A stretch of DNA of 5,438 nt, from the NCBI GenBank assembly GCA_031261905.1, contig JAISIS010000146.1, positions 1-5,438 on the forward strand. Direction: 5' to 3'. Below, piece after piece: positions 1-5,438 of this stretch (its first letter is position 1; each line of letters opens with the position of its first letter). This DNA comes from Burkholderiaceae bacterium (GTDB lineage: Bacteria; Pseudomonadota; Gammaproteobacteria; Burkholderiales; Burkholderiaceae_D). Position numbers and translations under genes: made by a program. Below the pieces are notes generated by a model. The model did not search any database and was not told the DNA's origin. It saw only the letters and a program-made list of their open reading frames with translations.

Positions 1-381
<381 letters not shown>

Positions 382-515
382 AATCTCTTCACTTCTTAAA
401 TACTTCGCTCACTCAGTTACTGACAAGGTCTATATCTCAAAACCTTTCTGCTTTCCGTATGAGCATCTATCTGCACAAACACAGACAAACGCCCACACTT
501 ATCATCTGCCTCAAT

Positions 516-527
516 TTTTAAAGACCA
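516..527 (-). promoter_or_regulatory. boxA-like rRNA antitermination site
   Basis: On the minus strand this reads TGGTCTTTAAAA, matching 10 of 12 positions of the E. coli rrn boxA consensus TGCTCTTTAACA. It sits in the leader about 60 nt after the predicted start and about 135 nt before 16S. In known systems NusB-NusE bind boxA RNA and build an antitermination complex that stops Rho from ending untranslated rRNA transcripts. The function here is inferred from sequence and position. Confidence 0.72.
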
Positions 528-534
528 AACAAAT

Positions 535-560
535 CCCTACTACCCCCCCGCACCACCACC
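535..560 (-). other. G-rich tract in rRNA leader (possible G-quadruplex)
   Basis: The transcribed strand sense carries three GG steps spaced by single T (560-553), a run of seven G (549-543), and a GGG (537-535). That is enough G-runs to form a two-tier G-quadruplex in RNA or in the non-template DNA strand. It begins about 25 nt after the predicted rRNA start. The pattern is seen directly; folding and any role are inference. A homopolymer of seven is also a place where sequencing can miscount. Confidence 0.5.
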
Positions 561-592
561 AAGCGTTGTGTCAGCAACAGCACAGAAACGAG

Positions 593-622
593 ATTATATA
601 GACTATTAAAATATCATGTCAA
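593..622 (-). promoter_or_regulatory. rrn promoter (sigma70-type -35/-10)
   Basis: A perfect -35 hexamer TTGACA (622-617) and a perfect -10 hexamer TATAAT (598-593) are separated by 18 nt on the minus strand. Initiation is expected near 585-587. The site points at 16S, about 205 nt away, and has an A/T-rich UP element directly upstream. Two exact consensus hexamers are what one expects for a housekeeping sigma promoter driving stable RNA. The region just after the -10 starts CTCG and is only moderately GC-rich, so growth-rate (ppGpp/DksA) control cannot be judged from it. It lies 57 bases past the aroA stop codon. Confidence 0.9.
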
Positions 623-645
623 TAGCTATTCATAAAAATTTTTTC
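623..645 (-). promoter_or_regulatory. UP element of the rrn promoter
   Basis: The bases just upstream of the -35 are almost all A or T, with an A6T5 tract at 644-634. With initiation near 586 this tract lies about -48 to -58, the position of the distal UP subsite that the alpha C-terminal domains of RNA polymerase bind in known rrn promoters. A second A/T patch lies next to the -35. The role is inferred from composition and phasing. Confidence 0.7.
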
Positions 646-678
646 TTGCAGGGCAATCAAGATAATTTTACAGAAAAA

Positions 679-2001
679 TCAGGATGGCTGCCTGTGCGTG
701 ATTTGCGCAAAAGCCTGGAAATACTCCGGGAAGGTCTTGGCGACAGCCCCGGGATCGTTGATACAGATTTGCGCGCCTTTGCGTCTTGCGCCATCAAGTG
801 AGGCCAGCGAGAAACACATGGCCATACGGTGATCGTCATAGGTATCAATGACGGCAGGCTGTATGGCATCCGGCGGCGTAATGCGCAGCCAGTCCGCTCC
901 TTCTTCAACGGTTGCGCCAAGTTTGCGCAATTCTGTCGCCATTGCGGCAATCCTGTCGGTTTCCTTTACCCGCCAACTGCCGATATTGCGCAGGGTACTG
1001 ATTCCCTCGGCGTGCAACGCCAGCATGGCAACCGTCATCGCGGCATCCGGAATCAGGTTGAAATCGTCATCAATCGCACGGAGAACGCCATTGGAACGGG
1101 CTTCTATCCAGTTATCGCCATAAGCGACATCGGCGCCCATTTGTCTGAGCGTTTCCGCAAAACGGACGTCTCCCTGAATACTGGCGCGGCCTATGCCTTC
1201 TACCCGTACCGGCCCCTGCGCAATCGCACCCGCGGCAAGGAAGTATGATGCGGAAGAGGCATCTCCTTCCACATGCACCACGCCCGGACTGCGGTAAACC
1301 TGCCCTTTTCTGAGCGTAAAGGACCGCCAGCCATCCTGCTCAATTTCAACTCCGAACAGGCGCATCATATTGAGCGTAATTTCGATATACGGTTTTGAAA
1401 TCAGTTCGTCAATGACATGGATCGTAACATCGTGCTTGCGCGCCATCAGGGGAGCCGCCATGAGAAGCGCCGTCAGAAACTGGCTGGACACATTGCCCTT
1501 TACGCGCAATTCATGCGCATGCATATGGCTCTGGCGGATGTGTAGCGGGGGATACCCCGGCTCGCCGGTATATTCAATCCGCGCGCCGGCCGCATTGAGC
1601 GCATCCACCAGATCGCCAATAGGCCGCTCGTGCATACGCGGCACCCCTCTGAGCGTAAAATCCCCGCCCAGCGCCGCCAGCGCCGCTGTCAAAGGACGAA
1701 TGGCGGTTCCGGCATTGCCCATAAAAAGTTCGGCGCGATTGTTCGGCAAAACGCCCCGTGCGCCTTCTACTTCATATTCCCGTGATACTCCATGCTGTTT
1801 CCATTGCACGCCAAGCTGACGCAAGGCTTCCAGCATGACCAGCGTATCATCGGATGAGAGCAAATCCCTGATTTCTGTTTTTCCTTCTGCCAGCGCCGCC
1901 AGCAGCAGGGTACGGTTGGAAATGCTCTTGGAACCCGGCAAACGTATGGTTCCCTGCGCCATGAAGGCGGGCGGCAAATCAATATATCGCGGGTATTTCA
2001 T
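679..2001 (-). CDS. aroA: 3-phosphoshikimate 1-carboxyvinyltransferase (EPSP synthase)
   Basis: AroA transfers the enolpyruvyl group of phosphoenolpyruvate to shikimate-3-phosphate, the sixth step of the cytoplasmic shikimate pathway. The 440-residue product has the full two-domain EPSP synthase fold by motif order: [10 protein letters not shown] (21-30), GNAGTAIRP (95-103), RPIGDL (126-131), NVSSQF (170-175), IPDAAMT (317-323, with D319 as the likely general base), RVKETDR (344-350), YDDHRMAM (388-395) and AKTFPEYF (421-428). The GNAGTAxRP form, with T99 and P103 kept, is that of class I, glyphosate-sensitive enzymes. Length is normal. The ATG at 2001 overlaps the tyrA stop in ATGA and is preceded by AGGAAGAGG (2014-2006), so translational coupling is likely. 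In many relatives cmk follows; here an rrn promoter does. Confidence 0.97.
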   Translation of the reverse strand: MKYPRYIDLPPAFMAQGTIRLPGSKSISNRTLLLAALAEGKTEIRDLLSSDDTLVMLEALRQLGVQWKQHGVSREYEVEGARGVLPNNRAELFMGNAGTAIRPLTAALAALGGDFTLRGVPRMHERPIGDLVDALNAAGARIEYTGEPGYPPLHIRQSHMHAHELRVKGNVSSQFLTALLMAAPLMARKHDVTIHVIDELISKPYIEITLNMMRLFGVEIEQDGWRSFTLRKGQVYRSPGVVHVEGDASSASYFLAAGAIAQGPVRVEGIGRASIQGDVRFAETLRQMGADVAYGDNWIEARSNGVLRAIDDDFNLIPDAAMTVAMLALHAEGISTLRNIGSWRVKETDRIAAMATELRKLGATVEEGADWLRITPPDAIQPAVIDTYDDHRMAMCFSLASLDGARRKGAQICINDPGAVAKTFPEYFQAFAQITHRQPS

Positions 2002-2891
2002 GTAGCCTCTTCCTGTTTTTCCGCCGCTTCAATAGTGTTGGTCCAGTCAAGCCTGGCCTGCTGCGCATTGGCATATACTGCTTCAATGCCGACTGCGTCG
2101 CCTGATGCCAGCATATCGCGCAATCGCTCCAGTCCGGCCATATAGCTGTTCAGTTCATGCAAAAGCTGATCCCGGTTTGCCATTGAAATATCGCGCCACA
2201 TTTCCGGCGATGACGCCGCAATACGCGTGAAATCCCGAAACCCGCTGGCCGCATACTGGAACATGAGATCGGCATTGGTGTGGCGCGCCACCTGGTCAAC
2301 CAGCGCGTAAGACAACAGATGCGGCAAATGGCTGACTGCGGCAAATATATTGTCGTGCGCCTCGGGCGTCAGGAAATGAATAATGGCCTGGCATTGCATC
2401 CACAGATCAGCCACTTTCTCAACATCTTTCCCGGCGTTTTCCGGCAAAGGCGTAATCACCAGTTTTTTTCCGGCAAACAAATCATCCACCGCCGCATCCG
2501 GGCCATTGCGTTCCCGTCCTGCAATGGGATGGGCCGGAATGAAGCAAGCGATCTGATCACCCAGTTCCCGATAGGCTGCCGCCACCACATCCGATTTGGT
2601 GCTGCCGACATCAGTCAGCAGCACGTTTTCACGCAAGTAGGGCTGGATGGCGGCAAATACCGCTCCTGTCTGTGCCACCGGCACGGCGACCAGTACCAGA
2701 TCCGCGGATTTCATCGCCTCGGCAATGGAGGATTCCGCCTCGTCAATCAGGCCCAATTGCCTGGCGCGAAGCAAGACGTCGCTATCGCGGTCAATACCCG
2801 TAATTTTTCCGGAAAAGCCGGACTTTCTCAGCGCAAGCGAAAGCGAACCGCCAATTAATCCAACACCAATAATAAGAATATGATGAAACAC
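1998..2891 (-). CDS. tyrA: prephenate dehydrogenase
   Basis: TyrA oxidatively decarboxylates prephenate to 4-hydroxyphenylpyruvate, the tyrosine branch. From the chosen GTG (2891-2889) the product is 297 residues, normal for a stand-alone enzyme with no fused chorismate mutase and no C-terminal ACT domain. Seen motifs: the Rossmann GVGLIGG (9-15), an acidic D34 at the end of strand two that suggests NAD+ over NADP+, [10 protein letters not shown] (92-101), AHPIAGRE (120-127) with the likely catalytic histidine H121, [11 protein letters not shown] (187-197), then [18 protein letters not shown]. The frame is open further upstream to an ATG at 2963, but that would add 24 non-family residues (rich in Arg and Ser) and overlap hisC by 47 bases. 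The GTG places the Rossmann strand at the usual distance from the N-terminus. Its Shine-Dalgarno is weak (GAAG, 5 nt away), so the start is moderately sure. Confidence 0.93.
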   Translation of the reverse strand: MFHHILIIGVGLIGGSLSLALRKSGFSGKITGIDRDSDVLLRARQLGLIDEAESSIAEAMKSADLVLVAVPVAQTGAVFAAIQPYLRENVLLTDVGSTKSDVVAAAYRELGDQIACFIPAHPIAGRERNGPDAAVDDLFAGKKLVITPLPENAGKDVEKVADLWMQCQAIIHFLTPEAHDNIFAAVSHLPHLLSYALVDQVARHTNADLMFQYAASGFRDFTRIAASSPEMWRDISMANRDQLLHELNSYMAGLERLRDMLASGDAVGIEAVYANAQQARLDWTNTIEAAEKQEEAT

Positions 2892-2916
2892 TGTCGCTTC
2901 GCTCTGTTTCAGGGGA

Positions 2917-4026
2917 TCAGGCCAACGCCTCTCCGAGCGCTCTGACAAAAGCCGCATTCTCATCGGGCAGCCCGATTGTCACGCGCAACCAGCGGGACAA
3001 GCCATATCCGCCAACCGGCCTGACGATAATACCCTTCTTCAGCAGGGCCAGATTAACCCGTGCGCCAGCTTCATCATCATTGCCTACCCGCACCAATATA
3101 AAATTACCGAAAGAGGGGACGTATTCCAGACGCATACGGTCAAACGCCTCCGTCAGTTGACGATAACCATCCGCATTCAGTTTTGCGCTTTTTTCAAGAA
3201 AGGGCTGGTCATTCAGCGCTGCTATGGCAGCCGCCTGCGCCAGCGAATTCACGTTAAACGGTTGCCTGACCCGATTAAGCAAGCCGGTAATTTCCTGCTG
3301 TGCAATGCCAAAGCCGACTCGCAATCCCGCCAGGCCATAGGCTTTTGAAAAGGTGCGGGAAATCAGCAAATTGGGATATTTTCTCACCCACCGAGCGGAC
3401 TCATATTGCATGAGAGGATGCAAATATTCGTTGTACGCCTCGTCAAGCACTACCACAACGCGCTCCGGCATGGCATCCAGAAATGCCTCAATCCCGGCGG
3501 CGGGCAGTAAAGTGCCTGTCGGATTATTCGGATTGGCGATAAAAACCAGCCGGGTATCCGGTGTAACCGCCTTCAGCATGGCATCCAGATCATGTCCGAA
3601 ATTTCTTGCCGGGACATTGATGCCCCTGCCGCCTACCGCCTGGGTCGCCAGCGGATACACCGCAAAAGAATACTGCGAGTATATTACCGCCTCACCCGGG
3701 CGCACCAGCGCGTGCGCCGCCAGTTCCAGTACATCATTACTGCCGTTACCCAGCGTAATCCAGTCTTCCGGCACATCATAGCGCCTGGCAAGCGCCGCCT
3801 TCAGTTCAAAGCCGTTGGAATCCGGATAACGCCCGCTTTCCGGCATGGCGTCCACCATCGCTTTTCTGGCGGAGTCCGGCATACCCAGCGGGTTTTCATT
3901 GGATGCCAGCTTGATAATGCTCGCCTCATCCAGGCCAAACTCACGCGCGACCTCGGAAATGGGTTTTCCTGCCTGGTAGGGTGCAATGGCGCGGACATAC
4001 TCCGGCCCGAACACATTTGATGTCAT
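2917..4026 (-). CDS. hisC: histidinol-phosphate aminotransferase family, possibly aromatic aminotransferase
   Basis: This is a pyridoxal-phosphate aminotransferase of fold type I, HisC family, 369 residues and full length. Seen: KLASNENPLG (39-48), the YPD substrate loop (67-69), GNGSNDVLE (93-101) for phosphate binding, NPNNPTG (165-171), DEAY (195-198), the Schiff-base lysine K228 in SRTFSKAYGLAGLR (223-236), and R348 in LRVTIG, which should bind the substrate carboxylate. HisC makes histidinol phosphate from imidazole acetol phosphate, but family members placed in aromatic clusters are known to transaminate phenylpyruvate and 4-hydroxyphenylpyruvate too (B. subtilis and Zymomonas are known cases). 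Its place between pheA and tyrA argues for that role; sequence alone does not settle it. It starts 32 nt after pheA with only a weak GGA upstream, and ends 25 nt before tyrA. Confidence 0.93.
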   Translation of the reverse strand: MTSNVFGPEYVRAIAPYQAGKPISEVAREFGLDEASIIKLASNENPLGMPDSARKAMVDAMPESGRYPDSNGFELKAALARRYDVPEDWITLGNGSNDVLELAAHALVRPGEAVIYSQYSFAVYPLATQAVGGRGINVPARNFGHDLDAMLKAVTPDTRLVFIANPNNPTGTLLPAAGIEAFLDAMPERVVVVLDEAYNEYLHPLMQYESARWVRKYPNLLISRTFSKAYGLAGLRVGFGIAQQEITGLLNRVRQPFNVNSLAQAAAIAALNDQPFLEKSAKLNADGYRQLTEAFDRMRLEYVPSFGNFILVRVGNDDEAGARVNLALLKKGIIVRPVGGYGLSRWLRVTIGLPDENAAFVRALGEALA

Positions 4027-4058
4027 GCTCTGATTTCCGGTTATCGGGTTGACAAGGA

Positions 4059-5129
4059 TTACACGCTCAAAGGATAAGAACCCAGCACCTTGAAGTAAGC
4101 GGAACGATCCCGCAACTCCGCCAGCGCCGTGGACATTACCTGATCGTCCATGTGGCCCAGAAGGTCAACAAAGAAATAATATTCCCAGCCGCCGGTACGC
4201 GCGGGACGCGACTCAAAGCGGGTCATGGAAACACCATATTTGTCGAGCGGCTCCAGCAAACGGTAAACCGCGCCCGCCTTGTTCTGCACAGAAAGAACCA
4301 GCGATGTTTGATCCTTGCCACTGGGCTCTGTTTTCTGTTGACCAATAATGGCAAAGCGCGTCCGGTTCTGGGGATCGTCCTGGATATGTGCGCTGACAAC
4401 TTGCAGGCCATACCGTTTTCCGGCCAGATCACCTCCGATTGCGGCTGTTTCCATATCCTTGCTTGCCATAAGCGCCGCCTCTCCATTGGAGGAAACCGCA
4501 TGACGCAGAATATGGGGATAATGCTGGTTCAGCCATGCTTGGCATTGCGCCAGCGCCTGGGAATGTGCGCAGATGGTATGCACCCCGTCCATCTTGCCGG
4601 TCAGCGTCATCAGGTTGTGATTAACCGGCAATGACATCTCACCACTGAGCGTCAGCGGCGTCTGCATCAGCAGATCCAGAGTACGGTTAATCGCGCCTTC
4701 CGTTGAATTTTCTATCGGCACGATGCCAAAATCGGAGGTGCCTGCCTCTGCCGCGCGGAAAACCCCGTCAATCGTGTTACAGGGAAGCACATCAATCGCG
4801 CTGCCGAAGTATTCGTAAGCCGCCTGCTCGGAATACGTCCCCGCCGGGCCCAGATAGGCTACGCTGACTTTACGTTCAAGCGCGCGGCAGGCGGACATGA
4901 CCTCGCGGTAAATCGTCTGCATGTCTTCGGTCGCCATCGGCCCCTTGTTCCGCTCGGCCAGCGCCCTTAATATCTGTGCTTCCCGTTCAGGCCGGAAAAC
5001 CGGCAAATCCTTGTCGGCTTTTACCTTTCCCACATCCTGCGCCAGTTTGGCTCGCTGGTTCAAAAGATCAAGTAATTGCGCGTCAATCGCGTCAATCTTG
5101 TCACGTAAGGGTTTGAGCGCTTTTTCCAT
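4059..5129 (-). CDS. pheA: bifunctional chorismate mutase / prephenate dehydratase (P-protein)
   Basis: PheA turns chorismate into prephenate and then phenylpyruvate, committing carbon to phenylalanine. The 356 residues hold three parts. The AroQ chorismate mutase (about 1-87) keeps R9, R26, K37, R49 and E50, matching E. coli R11, R28, K39, R51 and E52. The dehydratase (about 88-265) has YLGPAGTYSEQAA (92-104), VPIENSTEGAIN (137-148), and NRTRF (255-259) with the essential threonine T257. The regulatory ACT domain (about 274-356) has ESRP (306-309) and NKAGAVYRLLEP, where the usual GALV element reads GAVY. Phenylalanine feedback inhibition is therefore expected. The ATG at 5129 follows AGGA (5142-5139) at 9 nt. 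It is the first gene of the visible cluster. The frequent upstream partner serC is not adjacent. Confidence 0.97.
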   Translation of the reverse strand: MEKALKPLRDKIDAIDAQLLDLLNQRAKLAQDVGKVKADKDLPVFRPEREAQILRALAERNKGPMATEDMQTIYREVMSACRALERKVSVAYLGPAGTYSEQAAYEYFGSAIDVLPCNTIDGVFRAAEAGTSDFGIVPIENSTEGAINRTLDLLMQTPLTLSGEMSLPVNHNLMTLTGKMDGVHTICAHSQALAQCQAWLNQHYPHILRHAVSSNGEAALMASKDMETAAIGGDLAGKRYGLQVVSAHIQDDPQNRTRFAIIGQQKTEPSGKDQTSLVLSVQNKAGAVYRLLEPLDKYGVSMTRFESRPARTGGWEYYFFVDLLGHMDDQVMSTALAELRDRSAYFKVLGSYPLSV

Positions 5130-5438
5130 AATCCGTCATCCTTTTTTCTGATTTGATACGACGAAAAAGAATATTGTATGCCACATTGCACCAGATAAAA
5201 CAGCCGCGCTCCATTTTTTCCGGTTGGATAGCGATCTGGCGCACACTCTCCTTCATTGTTATTTTCGCCGGTCCTTGCTCATCAGGCACAAACCACTTGC
5301 ATATATCAGCAATGCACACCCCCACCATCCGTGCTCAAGGACCATCTTCCGCCAGCGCCCCAGCCCCTACCGGAACTGACGTGCACACCCTAGCTACGCG
5401 ATCAGACTAACCATGCGACGACTTTTACTCCTGTATAT
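5130..5438. other. region upstream of pheA without a recognisable gene
   Basis: About 310 bases that should hold the pheA promoter and leader. The only clear signal is the pheA ribosome binding site (5142-5139, after an A-rich run). No end of serC, no tRNA, no convincing hairpin-plus-T-run terminator and no phenylalanine-rich attenuator peptide were seen. Minus-strand and plus-strand frames are open across much of it (5328-5101 minus; 5153-5410 plus), but neither gives a recognised protein or has a ribosome binding site. A plus-strand ATG at 5413 begins a frame reading MRRLLLLY that runs off the edge; it could be the start of a divergent secreted protein or mean nothing. Confidence 0.6.

Larger units (their letters stand above)
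382..586 (-). other. 16S precursor leader region of the rrn transcript
   Basis: This is the stretch between the predicted transcription start (near 586) and the mature 16S 5' end. It should be transcribed and then removed by RNase III and other processing nucleases. It carries a G-rich block (535-560) and a boxA-like site (516-527). The AGAGATT just before the mature end is what I recall from other Burkholderiales leaders. No second promoter, tRNA or protein gene was seen. Short reading frames on the opposite strand have no supporting ribosome binding site or recognisable product. The pairing partner of the processing stem would lie 3' of 16S, outside the window, so the stem cannot be checked. 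The exact start nucleotide is inferred from the -10 position only. Confidence 0.75.

Noticed and set aside
643..664. Small inverted repeat TCTTG/CAAGA with a 9-nt loop as an aroA terminator
   Set aside because: The stem is only five pairs with little GC, and on the aroA strand it is followed by A, not T. On the other strand the T-rich tail would serve no gene.
829..1819. Long plus-strand frames opposite aroA
   Set aside because: They are antisense shadows of an intact, well-conserved coding sequence; the same holds for those opposite tyrA, hisC and pheA.
5173..5201. Possible pheA promoter with -10 TACAAT (5178-5173)
   Set aside because: At 16-18 nt upstream there is no acceptable -35 (the 17-nt position reads GTTTTA) and there is no TG extension, so the match could be chance.
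5153..5410. Plus-strand 85-codon frame with a hydrophobic stretch upstream of pheA
   Set aside because: It begins with TTG, lacks a ribosome binding site, and its second half is low-complexity Ala/Pro/Ser/Thr with no recognised family.
5413..5438. Start of a plus-strand gene reading MRRLLLLY at the right edge
   Set aside because: Only eight codons are visible and there is no Shine-Dalgarno upstream; it resembles a signal peptide start but cannot be supported.

Overview
The window looks like chromosomal DNA from a betaproteobacterium, probably of the order Burkholderiales. The 16S fragment at the left end carries the usual betaproteobacterial text at its 5' end and around the 338R primer site. 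The pheA-hisC-tyrA-aroA order is also typical of that group. An Oxalobacteraceae-like host is plausible from the proteins, but this rests on memory and no database search was run. Base composition is moderate for the order.

Everything clearly functional is on the minus strand and reads right to left. From the right: about 310 bases with no recognisable gene (5130-5438); pheA (5129-4059); hisC-type aminotransferase (4026-2917); tyrA (GTG start, 2891-1998); aroA (2001-679). A strong stable-RNA promoter with an A/T-rich UP element follows at once (645-593), then a leader of about 205 nt with a boxA-like antitermination site and a G-rich tract. Last comes the 5' end of a 16S rRNA gene, which runs off the left edge.

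The four proteins form a compact aromatic amino acid unit. AroA makes 5-enolpyruvylshikimate-3-phosphate, the precursor of chorismate. PheA converts chorismate to prephenate and then to phenylpyruvate. TyrA oxidises prephenate to 4-hydroxyphenylpyruvate. The HisC-family enzyme could transaminate both keto acids to phenylalanine and tyrosine, or act in histidine synthesis, or both. Gaps are 32 and 25 nt, and tyrA/aroA overlap by 4 nt (ATGA), so one transcript is likely. PheA keeps its ACT domain with the ESRP motif, so end-product inhibition by phenylalanine is expected.

No wholly new system is visible. The most notable points are the placement of an rrn operon directly behind aroA with no terminator in between, where many relatives have cmk-rpsA, the lack of serC just upstream of pheA, and the G-rich tract in the rRNA leader.
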